A stretch of DNA of 62,638 nt from NCBI RefSeq assembly GCF_009914765.1, contig NZ_WYDS01000005.1, positions 161,648 to 224,285 of the forward strand. The letters are read 5' to 3'. Shown in pieces: positions 18,006-26,468 of this stretch. Source of the stretch: Halodesulfovibrio sp. MK-HDV (GTDB taxonomy: Bacteria; Desulfobacterota; Desulfovibrionia; Desulfovibrionales; Desulfovibrionaceae). The notes beneath the pieces are model-generated. The model worked only from the letters and a program-made list of their open reading frames with translations. It made no database searches and had not been told where the DNA came from. The translations under genes and the position numbers were made by a program. Positions within the stretch are counted from its first letter, which is position 1. Each line of letters starts with the position of its first letter.

Positions 18006-20639
18006 ATGGAATATCCAGTCTGGTGGCTCCCATCTTTTTCTGGCGGTTTTATGATCGCCTGCATGGCAGTTTTTCACGTTTTCATTGCGCATTTCGCTGT
18101 TGGCGGCGGTTTCTTTCTCGTACTGACAGAGCGCAAAGGGTATGCGGAAAATAACCCGAAGATTGTCGAGTACGTTAAACGCCATACAAAATTTTTCCTT
18201 CTGCTCACAATGGTAGCAGGTGGCATGACCGGTGTAGGCATATGGTTCACCATCGGATTGCTTTCGCCTGCCGCAACGTCTGTGCTGGTGCATAGGTTCG
18301 GTTTCGGCTGGGCAACGGAGTGGGTCTTTTTCCTTTGTGAAGTCGTTTCGCTGCTTATCTACCATTATCGTTTTGGAAAAATGTCCCGCCGGGATCATCA
18401 GATTATTGGTTGGTTTTACGCACTGTTCGCATTTCTGTCTTTGTTCGTAGTCAACGGCATCATCACAATGATGCTCACTCCGGGGAAGTGGCTCGAAACG
18501 CAATCGTTCTGGGATGGCTTCTGGAATCCAACGTTCTGGCCTTCTCTTTCATTACGTTTTGCTATCTGCCTTATGCTTGCAGGGCTTTTTGCCTTGGTGA
18601 CTGCGTATCGTCTTAAAGATGAGGAAATACGCGAGCAGATGATTCGCTACGCCGTCCGGTTTGTAGCATTCCCGTTCGCACTTCTTTGCGCGAGTGCAGT
18701 CTGGTACATTATGGCGCTCCCAGAAGCGCAATTTACCATGATTCTGACTAAATCTGCACAGACTCCGCAGTTGGTAAAAGTCTTCTTGCCGCTCTCAGCC
18801 GCGCTGCTCGCCGGAGTTCTTACATTTGCCTACATAACACCGCAGTCTGTGCGTCCTGCGCTCCTCGCTGTGCTTCTTGTGGTAGGTCTCGGACAAATTG
18901 GTATCTTCGAGTGGATTCGTGAGGCAGGGCGTCGCCCGTACATTATTCACGGGTACATGTGGTCAAACTCTGTGCATGTTGATCTAACGGATGAAATTCG
19001 TGAAAACGGTATGCTGGCCTATGCAAAGTGGATTGATACCAAAGAAATAACCGACGAAAATTTACTTAAAGCTGGTGAAGAGCTCTATCGAGTTCAGTGT
19101 ATGAGTTGTCATAGTCTAAATGGGCCAATGCTTGCGACAGAAACTGGTGCAGCAGGGCTAACACGCGAAGGCTTGATTGCTCAGTTTAACGGGCAAGGTA
19201 AGTTGCGTGAATTTATGCCTCCGTTTCTCGGTAACGACGCCGAGCGAAAGGCTGTTTCTGCATACATTGCCTTTATTCTGGGCAAACCTCTTGAAGAAGC
19301 AGCGGCCAAACTCCCGCATGAAGAAGACGTTGCCCTACCTGCGTTTAATCCAGAGGACGCAGAGTATGTTCTCGTGGCATGGGCAACAGAGGGTATGAAC
19401 ACCATATCCGATAACTATTCTAAATTTACCATGCAGATCCCCGGTTCAACCATTCGTGCGCAATTGTTCCTGCGCGACGACATTCCGGAAATAGTAACTG
19501 AAGACGTGACCCTGACGTACAGAATCGAGAAAGACTTTTCTACGCCATCCGAGCATGTAACATTCTGGAAGTATGCCAAGGAGCTTACAGGAAAGGATTT
19601 ACCGCCGGACACAGGAACCTGCGAAACCAATCTTATAGGCACCTTTAAGGTCGATGAGGAAAACAGAGCATTCGTCGCCTGTTCTCTGCCAATATTCCCG
19701 TACTCAAATGATGGAACCGTGAACCCATACCCATTGTTAACAGTAGAAGCGCGGACTTCAGATGGCAAACTCCTTGCCGTCACCAAGGTCGCCGTGCCTA
19801 TTTCAACAGAATGGGGTTGTCGTAATTGCCACGATGGAGCGTGGCGCGTAGCTGATACCGCAGGGATTTCCAATAAAACTGCGGACAACATTCTTGCAGC
19901 GCATGACAAAATTAATGGAACCAGCCTCGCAGAAAAAAGTGAACGAGGCACTCCGCCTAAGTGTCAATCTTGTCACGAGTCCACCCGCACAGGCGATGCC
20001 GGCAAAAAACAGATTCTCGGGTTCTCAGCAGCCATCCACGGTTGGCATGCAAACTATCTTGCAGAGCGTGACGATATTACATGCGAGAGCTGTCATCCAG
20101 CCGCACACAATACCGATACGCAGGGAATGCGCGGGTTACACGTTGATCGAGATATTACCTGCACAAACTGCCACGGAACAATCGAAGATCATGCGCTAGG
20201 GTTACTCAAAGCAGAAGATCAAAAAGGCAAGCCTCGGGCAAAGCTGCTCATGGCGAATCTTATTCCGCGAGCATCAGCGACTCTCGATGAAGTTCAGCCA
20301 CGCGAAGCATGGCAAAATCAGCCCGATTGCAGCGCATGTCATACATTCTTTGAGTCACCGGACAGCGATGCATCTGCCGCCAACCAATGGACAGAGGACG
20401 CGCAAAGTCTTTTCAAAAACAGAAAAGACGATCTGGAAGCCGTTATGTGTCAAGCATGCCACGGCACAGCGCACGCTCTCTACCCAGCTGACAACGGATA
20501 CGGCGAGTCGCGAAACAACATCGCGCCAATGCAGTACCAAAAGTTTGCAGCGCCGCTCGGTGCCGAGGACAATTGTGTGTGTCACACAATGGAAATGAGC
20601 ATGTACGATTCTGCGCATCATCCGATTGTTGAAAAGTAG
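18006..20639 (+). CDS. CydA-like membrane protein fused to a multihaem cytochrome c domain
   Basis: An 877-residue protein with about eight N-terminal membrane helices. The last ends in EWIREAGRRPYII, close to the GRQPW region of cytochrome bd subunit I. The first helix has histidines in AVFHVFIAHFAVGGG. A class I cytochrome c domain follows (CMSCH at 365, probable Met ligand in EFMPPF), then a beta-rich stretch, then six more CxxCH motifs (about 605, 653, 693, 719, 775, 815) and a final shortened CVCH near 857. Seven c haems are expected outside the membrane. The arrangement resembles c-haem-containing relatives of cytochrome bd; direction of electron flow and acceptor are unknown. GAGG precedes the start at 18006. 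Confidence 0.75.
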   Translation: MEYPVWWLPSFSGGFMIACMAVFHVFIAHFAVGGGFFLVLTERKGYAENNPKIVEYVKRHTKFFLLLTMVAGGMTGVGIWFTIGLLSPAATSVLVHRFGFGWATEWVFFLCEVVSLLIYHYRFGKMSRRDHQIIGWFYALFAFLSLFVVNGIITMMLTPGKWLETQSFWDGFWNPTFWPSLSLRFAICLMLAGLFALVTAYRLKDEEIREQMIRYAVRFVAFPFALLCASAVWYIMALPEAQFTMILTKSAQTPQLVKVFLPLSAALLAGVLTFAYITPQSVRPALLAVLLVVGLGQIGIFEWIREAGRRPYIIHGYMWSNSVHVDLTDEIRENGMLAYAKWIDTKEITDENLLKAGEELYRVQCMSCHSLNGPMLATETGAAGLTREGLIAQFNGQGKLREFMPPFLGNDAERKAVSAYIAFILGKPLEEAAAKLPHEEDVALPAFNPEDAEYVLVAWATEGMNTISDNYSKFTMQIPGSTIRAQLFLRDDIPEIVTEDVTLTYRIEKDFSTPSEHVTFWKYAKELTGKDLPPDTGTCETNLIGTFKVDEENRAFVACSLPIFPYSNDGTVNPYPLLTVEARTSDGKLLAVTKVAVPISTEWGCRNCHDGAWRVADTAGISNKTADNILAAHDKINGTSLAEKSERGTPPKCQSCHESTRTGDAGKKQILGFSAAIHGWHANYLAERDDITCESCHPAAHNTDTQGMRGLHVDRDITCTNCHGTIEDHALGLLKAEDQKGKPRAKLLMANLIPRASATLDEVQPREAWQNQPDCSACHTFFESPDSDASAANQWTEDAQSLFKNRKDDLEAVMCQACHGTAHALYPADNGYGESRNNIAPMQYQKFAAPLGAEDNCVCHTMEMSMYDSAHHPIVEK

Positions 20640-20661
20640 TAGAGTGGGAGAGTTGTTTTTT

Positions 20662-21078
20662 TGCCTCCGGCGGCTGGGCTGGAAACTGTTTCACTGTCTT
20701 TATCCGTAATCTCTCGTACCTCGAGAACGACTAAAGCTTGCAAGTTTCCCCCCAGACCCCCCTTCAAACTTTTTATTATGCGAAATGCGCACGTAGATTA
20801 ATTTCTCACGCGGCTTAACTCCACTGACTTAAATAACAAAAGAAGGGCTGTCCTAAATAATTAGGACAGCCCTTTTCTATTTCGTGAAAGGTAGTGAAGC
20901 GTAAGCCGCGAGGCTACATAAGCGATAAGCCTACCTCGCAAATAAAAGTTTTTGGAGAGTCCAGAGAAGCCTTTTTTCAATAGCGGTAGCCGTTCTCGAA
21001 GAATGAGAGATTACGGATAGCGACAGTGTAACAGGTTCTTTGGCCGCCGGAGGCTCGTCGAAGACCCGCCAGAGGCAA
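20662..21078. repeat. Palindromic intergenic element C, nearly complete
   Basis: The outer ends are TGCCTCCGGCGGC (20662 on) and GCCGCCGGAGGC followed by TCGTCGAAGACCCGCC. Inside, each arm carries a matching inverted module: CACTGTC, TTATCCGTAATCTCTC on the left against GAGAGATTACGGATA and GACAGTG on the right, then AAACTTTTTATT against AATAAAAGTTT, then CGCGGCTTA against TAAGCCGCG. The centre, 20843-20878, is a GGGCTGTCC/GGACAGCCC terminator hairpin. The whole is an imperfect palindrome of about 415 bases between two convergent genes. Confidence 0.82.
20843..20878. terminator. Central terminator hairpin of element C
   Basis: AAGGGCTGTCCTAA pairs with TTAGGACAGCCCTT, followed by TTC. It can terminate both convergent neighbours. 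Confidence 0.8.
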
Positions 21079-21084
21079 TACCTA

Positions 21085-24060
21085 CTACCAAGCAATTGGT
21101 ATGCGGACTTTTTGTTTCGCCTTGTTGGTAAAGAGCAGATACCCGTGTTCTTTGCCGTAGAGGTAGATGTCGCGAGTTATGCGAACATCGGCTTCGCAGT
21201 AGGTTGCGATTTCCTCGATTTTTCCTTCTTTCCACCATTTGAGTGCTTGAAGCCCGTCGGCAGACTTGGGTGCATTGAGCGTCGCTGACCCGAGGTTGTC
21301 GAGAGATACACGGTAGTTTAGTCGCTTGCGGATTTCGTCGAGTAAATCAAGCGTTGGCAAGGACTGTAGATTGTAGTCGGCGTAGGCTGAAAGTACTTTG
21401 TAATCGAACCGGATGATGTTGAATCCGATGATGCAGTCGTAGTCTTTAAGATGCTCGAGTAGCTCGGGCATGTCTTCTTCCATGTAATGGATAAATTTGT
21501 CTTCTTTGGAATCGTAGAGCACTGCGACGGATACTCGCATGAGCTCGGCACGGTTCCATCCGCCGACTTCTTGCGCTGAACGCTGCGTTTCGATGTCGAG
21601 TACAGCGTAGCGGGCGGGAGTTGTTATGTCGCGCGGTTCGGTTTGAGTTTTTGAATCCGAAGTTTGTGCTGGTGTTATGGTGTTTCCAGCTTCGGCTGTG
21701 AGCACTTTGGGCGCGATACGCGAGGGTGGTGCTAGTGGCTGGGGCAATGGCTCCACTTCAAAGATTTCGTCTGCTGGCGGGGTGAAGAATCCCTTTGCCA
21801 TTTCTTCGAGGAGAAAAATGCTTCCAACTTTATCGATTGGTCGGTTACCAGAGCCACATTTGGGAGAATGCACACAGCTTGGACAACCGAGTTCACAGCC
21901 ACAGTCGCGAACAGCAGCGAGAGTGCGTTCAAAAATTTCATGCGCCATGGTGAATGCGTGCCTTGTTAACCCTGCGCCGCCTTCCATTCCGTCGTAAACA
22001 AACACTGCTGGCTTGCCTACCTGCGCATGCATGGGGGTTGAAATGCCGCCGAGATCGTTGCGGTCTGTGAGTACGAGAATCGGTAAGATTCCGATCATTG
22101 CGTGCTCTAGCGCGTGGATTGATCCCATAAAATGTAGAAATTCGTTTTCAACATTACGTTGAACGCCAAGTGGTACTTCAAACCAGATGCCTTCTGTTTC
22201 AAATACCAGCGGTGGAAGCTCTAGCGGGGTAATGCCGAGAAGCTTGCCGCCTTGTACGCTTCGCTTTTCGAACCCGCTGATGATTTCCGTAACGCGCAGC
22301 TTGCCGAAGCATAAGCGGGTTCCCCAGACGAGCGTCTGGTCTATGACCTCTAAAATTTCTGTGCTCTTGTTGCAGCGGGTGCGTGTGTAATAGTTCACGC
22401 GACCTTTTTTCGCTTTGGCTGTACGGGTAGCAAAATCAAGCTCAGTTATCGACCAAGTTTGGCCTTTATGTAGATAGACTGCGCCGGGGTGTGTTTCTTT
22501 GAAGGCTTTTACTCCATCGACGCTGCCGATGATGGTGCCGTCTTCAGACTCAATATGAAAATTGTTTCCAGCGCCGCGGAGATCAACATGTCTATGCGGG
22601 CGCTTTTTTGCCGCAAAAATTGTTGTGCCTTCAGCATCCCGCAAAAGAAGACCGCACTGTTCTAATTCGTGCACGGCTGCTACGACTTCCGGTTCCCGCA
22701 TCCATTCCTCAGAAGTTCGCAGAGTCAGTTCTGCTGCGGCACATTCGAGGTGGCGTCTTAGGATCACGGGGTTGTGCGGGTTCAAAACAGCACATTCCGG
22801 TGGACGTGAGAAAAATTCTTTAGGGTGCCGCATGAAGTATTGATCGAGCGCATCCTCGCCAGCCACAAGCATGACCGCAGATTCTTGATTCTTACGTCCA
22901 ACTCGTCCACCACGCTGCATGGTCGACATAATGGAACCGGGGTAGCCCACTAGAATACACAAATCGAGCGCACCGATGTCGATTCCAAGTTCCAAGGCAC
23001 TGGTGGAAATTACTGCGAGAAGTTCACCACTGGCCATTTTTTGTTCAACTTCCCGACGTTCTTCAGGCAGGAAACCCGCACGGTAGGCGGAAATTCTGTC
23101 TTTGAACGCACCGGACTTTTGTCCGGCCCACATGCTAATGAGTTCGGTCATCTTGCGCGATTGCGTGTACACAATCGTGCGCATATTGCGCATCAATGCG
23201 GATTTGAGCAAAGAAATGGCGGCTGAAGAAGGACTTTGATGCGGGTCCATAAACACGAAATGGCGTTTACCTTGCGGCGCACCGCTTTCAGTGATTACGG
23301 TAGGTGCAATGCCTGTAAGGTTTTCACATAGCTCCGCAGGGTTTCCCACAGTTGCCGAGCAGAAGATAAAGGTCGGGGTAATTCCGTATTGTTTACATAC
23401 GCGGAGCAATCTGCGGAAAAGTTGCGCCATGTGAGAGCCCATAACGCCGCGATATGTGTGTACCTCATCCACAACAATAAATTGCAGGGAGGCCAGAAAT
23501 TCAATCCACTGCTCGTGATGCGGCAGAATAGAAAGGTGCAGCATCTCCGGATTCGTCATGAGTACGGTAGGTGGCTTTGTGCGAATTTTTTTGCGGAAAT
23601 GTGGCGTGGTGTCGCCATCATAAATAGCAGCTTCCGGTCGAGCCTCTTTAGGCCAATGCGCGGTCAGGGATTTAAATGTTTTTAACTGATCCTGCGCCAA
23701 TGCCTTTAACGGAAAAAGATACAGCCCGCGCGCATCAGGATCTTGTAAAAATCGCTCAATGACAGGCAGATTGTATACCAGACTTTTGCCACTTGCTGTC
23801 GGTGTAGCTACGACAACGTGTCTACCCGCTCGGATATGATCTGTTGCGAGAGTTTGATGCGCGTAAAGATATTTTATGCCCTGCATTGCGAGCATATCTT
23901 TAATTGCCTGCGCCCACGGGCGGCGGTTTTCTGCGTATTCGGCATCAACATCAGGCAGCACTTTATGAAACACCACCTGATCACCAAGACGCTCTGATTT
24001 GCGCAACGCGTCAACGTATTCCGCGACTATATCCTTATCCTCTTGCATAAGTCCGACCAT
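21085..24060 (-). CDS. MrfA-type DEAH helicase fused to an MrfB-type exonuclease
   Basis: A 991-residue protein. Residues 1-about 740 form a superfamily 2 helicase of the MrfA (YprA) group: Walker A ATPTASGKS at 85-93, DEVH at about 198-201, motif VI RGGRVGRKNQ, and a DUF1998 end with four cysteines (CGCELGCPSC, PKCG) near 720-737. Residues about 815-991 form a DEDD-type 3'-5' exonuclease (VLDIETQ, FNIIRFDYK, YCEADVRIT). In Bacillus subtilis MrfA and MrfB are separate proteins that repair mitomycin-type DNA damage; here they are one chain. The start at 24060 has GAGGG nine bases before it. The repair role is inferred from the family. Confidence 0.85.
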   Translation of the reverse strand: MVGLMQEDKDIVAEYVDALRKSERLGDQVVFHKVLPDVDAEYAENRRPWAQAIKDMLAMQGIKYLYAHQTLATDHIRAGRHVVVATPTASGKSLVYNLPVIERFLQDPDARGLYLFPLKALAQDQLKTFKSLTAHWPKEARPEAAIYDGDTTPHFRKKIRTKPPTVLMTNPEMLHLSILPHHEQWIEFLASLQFIVVDEVHTYRGVMGSHMAQLFRRLLRVCKQYGITPTFIFCSATVGNPAELCENLTGIAPTVITESGAPQGKRHFVFMDPHQSPSSAAISLLKSALMRNMRTIVYTQSRKMTELISMWAGQKSGAFKDRISAYRAGFLPEERREVEQKMASGELLAVISTSALELGIDIGALDLCILVGYPGSIMSTMQRGGRVGRKNQESAVMLVAGEDALDQYFMRHPKEFFSRPPECAVLNPHNPVILRRHLECAAAELTLRTSEEWMREPEVVAAVHELEQCGLLLRDAEGTTIFAAKKRPHRHVDLRGAGNNFHIESEDGTIIGSVDGVKAFKETHPGAVYLHKGQTWSITELDFATRTAKAKKGRVNYYTRTRCNKSTEILEVIDQTLVWGTRLCFGKLRVTEIISGFEKRSVQGGKLLGITPLELPPLVFETEGIWFEVPLGVQRNVENEFLHFMGSIHALEHAMIGILPILVLTDRNDLGGISTPMHAQVGKPAVFVYDGMEGGAGLTRHAFTMAHEIFERTLAAVRDCGCELGCPSCVHSPKCGSGNRPIDKVGSIFLLEEMAKGFFTPPADEIFEVEPLPQPLAPPSRIAPKVLTAEAGNTITPAQTSDSKTQTEPRDITTPARYAVLDIETQRSAQEVGGWNRAELMRVSVAVLYDSKEDKFIHYMEEDMPELLEHLKDYDCIIGFNIIRFDYKVLSAYADYNLQSLPTLDLLDEIRKRLNYRVSLDNLGSATLNAPKSADGLQALKWWKEGKIEEIATYCEADVRITRDIYLYGKEHGYLLFTNKAKQKVRIPIAW

Positions 24061-24278
24061 GCTGTGCACCCTCTGTAAAGTCAATCTGCAAACTGTGAAA
24101 TGGCAGCAAAAAACAGTCAGACTATCTTTCATGATATTTGAAAGACAAAAAATAGCTGTAACAGTTTGGTTTTCCGCTTATTTTCTCTCTCCTTAAACAT
24201 ATAAGACAATGCTTGCAAAGCGAGGGTATTTCTTTTAGGAACTACGCAAAAGAGAGCAATAATCAGGAGAGAGTGATT

Positions 24279-25985
24279 ATGAGATTAAGACATTTGTTGC
24301 TACTGCTTTCTGCAGTAGGAATTCTTTTTGTTACAGCGCCAGCATTTGCTGCTGACTCAAGCAAAGGCGCTGCTAACTCACAACTTTTTGGATTTTGGAC
24401 ATTGGTTCCGCCGCTGGTAGCAATCATCCTTGCATTTATCAGCCGTAACGTAGTGCTGTCCTTATTCCTCGGTGTATTTTCCGGCGCAATGATGCTTGAA
24501 ACCAACGGCATGGACATTTACCACGGCCTGCTTGGTTCCTTCCAGCGTGTTTCCCTCGAAATTCTTGGCTCATTAGCTGATTCATGGAACGCTGGTATCG
24601 TACTCCAGTGTCTTGCAATCGGTGGTCTTATTGCGGTTGTATCCAAAATGGGTGGTACACTCGCAGTAGCAGAGGCGCTTGCTAAAAAAGCAAAAGGCCC
24701 TCGTAGTGCCCAGTTCTTCACATGGGTTATGGGTTTGGTTATCTTCTTTGATGACTACGCAAACTCACTGACCGTTGGCCCTATCATGCGTCCGGTTACT
24801 GACCGTATGCGCGTATCCCGCGAAAAGCTTGCATTCATCATTGATGCTACAGCAGCTCCAATCGCCGGTATCGCACTTATTTCTACTTGGGTTGCGTACG
24901 AAATTGGTCTTATCAAAGACGGTTTCGAACAGATTGGTATTCAGATGAACGCATACGGTGCTTTCGTTGAAACCATCCCATACCGCTTCTACAACATCTT
25001 TATTCTGTTCTTCGTACTCGCAGGCATTATGCTGCTCCGCGAATACGGTCCTATGTATAAAGCTGAAGTACGCGCACGTAAGCACGGAAAAGTGCTCGCT
25101 GATAACGCAAGCCCAATGGCTTCTGAAGAAACAACTCAGCTCGAACCGGGCTCACACGTTGTCCCTTCCATCTGGAATGCAATCATTCCAATCGGTACTC
25201 TTATTGTAGCTGCTTTCCTCGGATTCTACTTCAACGGTCTCAGCGCTCTTGATAACGCTGAACTGCTCGCAAAAATCGACGCTGCTCCATTTAGCTTCTT
25301 CGCTATTCGTGAATGCTTTGGTGCTTCCGATGCATCCGTTGTTCTGTTCCAGGCTGCACTGCTTGCCGGTATCGTGGCGATGACCATGGGTATCTGCAAA
25401 AAAGTGTTCAGCATTGAAGAAGCAATTACGACTTGGATTCTGGGTATCAAATCCATGACCATTACAGCTGTTATCCTGCTCCTCGCATGGTCCCTTTCAG
25501 GTATCATCAAAGAGCTCGGTACTGCTATGTGGCTCGTAAGCGTACTGTCTGACACATTGCCTGCATTCATGCTGCCGTCCATTATCTTCATTCTCGGTTC
25601 CATCATCTCCTTTGCGACAGGAACCTCTTACGGCACAATGGGTATTCTCATGCCGCTGGCTATTCCGCTGGCGTGGGCTATTAACCCTGATCAGGCGTAC
25701 CTGCTCCTCAACATCAGTGCTGTTCTGACTGGTGCTATCTTCGGTGACCATTGTTCGCCTATTTCAGATACCACCATTCTGTCCTCCATGGGCTCCGCAT
25801 GTGACCATATCGATCACGTTCGTACCCAGCTGACTTACGCAGTGTCCGTAGGTGCAATATCCATCCTCTTCGGCTTCCTGCCAGCAGGTCTCGGCCTCTC
25901 CCCGATGATTACTCTGCCAGTCGGCCTCATCGCTGTAGTTGGTATGCTTTTCCTCTTCGGTAAACGCCTGCCAGACGCTAGCTAG
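24279..25985 (+). CDS. NhaC-family Na+/H+ antiporter
   Basis: A 568-residue inner-membrane transporter with about a dozen helices. It begins with a signal-like stretch ending in APAFAAD, ahead of the first transport helix. The conserved FDDYANSLTVG segment and the TGTSYGTMGILMP and GDHCSPISDTT loops mark the NhaC / ArsB-like superfamily. It probably exports sodium in exchange for protons, or carries a small organic or amino acid substrate as some relatives do. The start at 24279 follows AGGAGAGAG. A terminator and element D follow. Confidence 0.85.
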   Translation: MRLRHLLLLLSAVGILFVTAPAFAADSSKGAANSQLFGFWTLVPPLVAIILAFISRNVVLSLFLGVFSGAMMLETNGMDIYHGLLGSFQRVSLEILGSLADSWNAGIVLQCLAIGGLIAVVSKMGGTLAVAEALAKKAKGPRSAQFFTWVMGLVIFFDDYANSLTVGPIMRPVTDRMRVSREKLAFIIDATAAPIAGIALISTWVAYEIGLIKDGFEQIGIQMNAYGAFVETIPYRFYNIFILFFVLAGIMLLREYGPMYKAEVRARKHGKVLADNASPMASEETTQLEPGSHVVPSIWNAIIPIGTLIVAAFLGFYFNGLSALDNAELLAKIDAAPFSFFAIRECFGASDASVVLFQAALLAGIVAMTMGICKKVFSIEEAITTWILGIKSMTITAVILLLAWSLSGIIKELGTAMWLVSVLSDTLPAFMLPSIIFILGSIISFATGTSYGTMGILMPLAIPLAWAINPDQAYLLLNISAVLTGAIFGDHCSPISDTTILSSMGSACDHIDHVRTQLTYAVSVGAISILFGFLPAGLGLSPMITLPVGLIAVVGMLFLFGKRLPDAS

Positions 25986-26008
25986 TAAGCTTGTTACCAG
26001 ATATACTC

Positions 26009-26042
26009 AAAAAGCCCTCAGCTGTTGCTGAGGGCTTTTTTT
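26009..26042 (+). terminator. Terminator after the NhaC-family gene
   Basis: AAAGCCCTCAGC and GCTGAGGGCTTT form a perfect stem with a T7 tail. Confidence 0.92.
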
Positions 26043-26057
26043 ATGCCTGTTTTTCAT

Positions 26058-26408
26058 TGGTCTTTGGCGGGTCTTCGACGAGCCTCCGGCGGCCAGAGAA
26101 CCCTTTTGTAAAAGGGCTTCTCTGGACTCTCCTAAAACTTTTATTAACGAGGCTAGCCTATTTTTTATTCAACCTCGCGGCTTATGCATCACTACCTTTC
26201 GGAAATGAAAGGGCTGCCTCTTTATGTGACTTAGCCCTTTTATAGGTTCAAGTCAGTGGAGTTAAGCCGCGAGAGAATATTACCAACTGGTCTTTTTCGC
26301 ATAATAAAAGTTTTAGGAAGGGGGTCTGGGGGAGAACCCTTTTCCAAAAGGGTTTCCCCCAGCCGTCGGAGACAAAAAGAAAAAAGCGTCGCAGACACGC
26401 CGTAGGCA
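26058..26408. repeat. Palindromic intergenic element D
   Basis: The left end GGCGGGTCTTCGACGAGCC is the inverted copy of the right end of elements C and E. It carries a hairpin cassette at 26093-26125 (CCAGAGAA paired with TTCTCTGG), AACCTCGCGGCTTA, a degenerate centre (AAAGGGCT at 26208-26215 with AGCCCTTTT at 26233-26241), TTAAGCCGCGAG, and a second long hairpin at 26326-26362 (CTGGGGG with CCCCCAG). The right end AGCCGTCGGAGACAAAAA is also shared. It lies between two convergent genes. Confidence 0.8.
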
Positions 26409-26420
26409 AACAGTAGAAAC

Positions 26421-26454
26421 AAAAAAAGGGTGAAGCCAAAGCTTCACCCTTTTA
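26421..26454. terminator. Bidirectional terminator at the end of the acyl-CoA ligase gene
   Basis: GGGTGAAGC pairs with GCTTCACCC, with seven A's on one side and T's on the other. It lies just after the ligase stop on the minus strand. Confidence 0.9.
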
Positions 26455-26468
26455 TTCGTAACTAGTTG

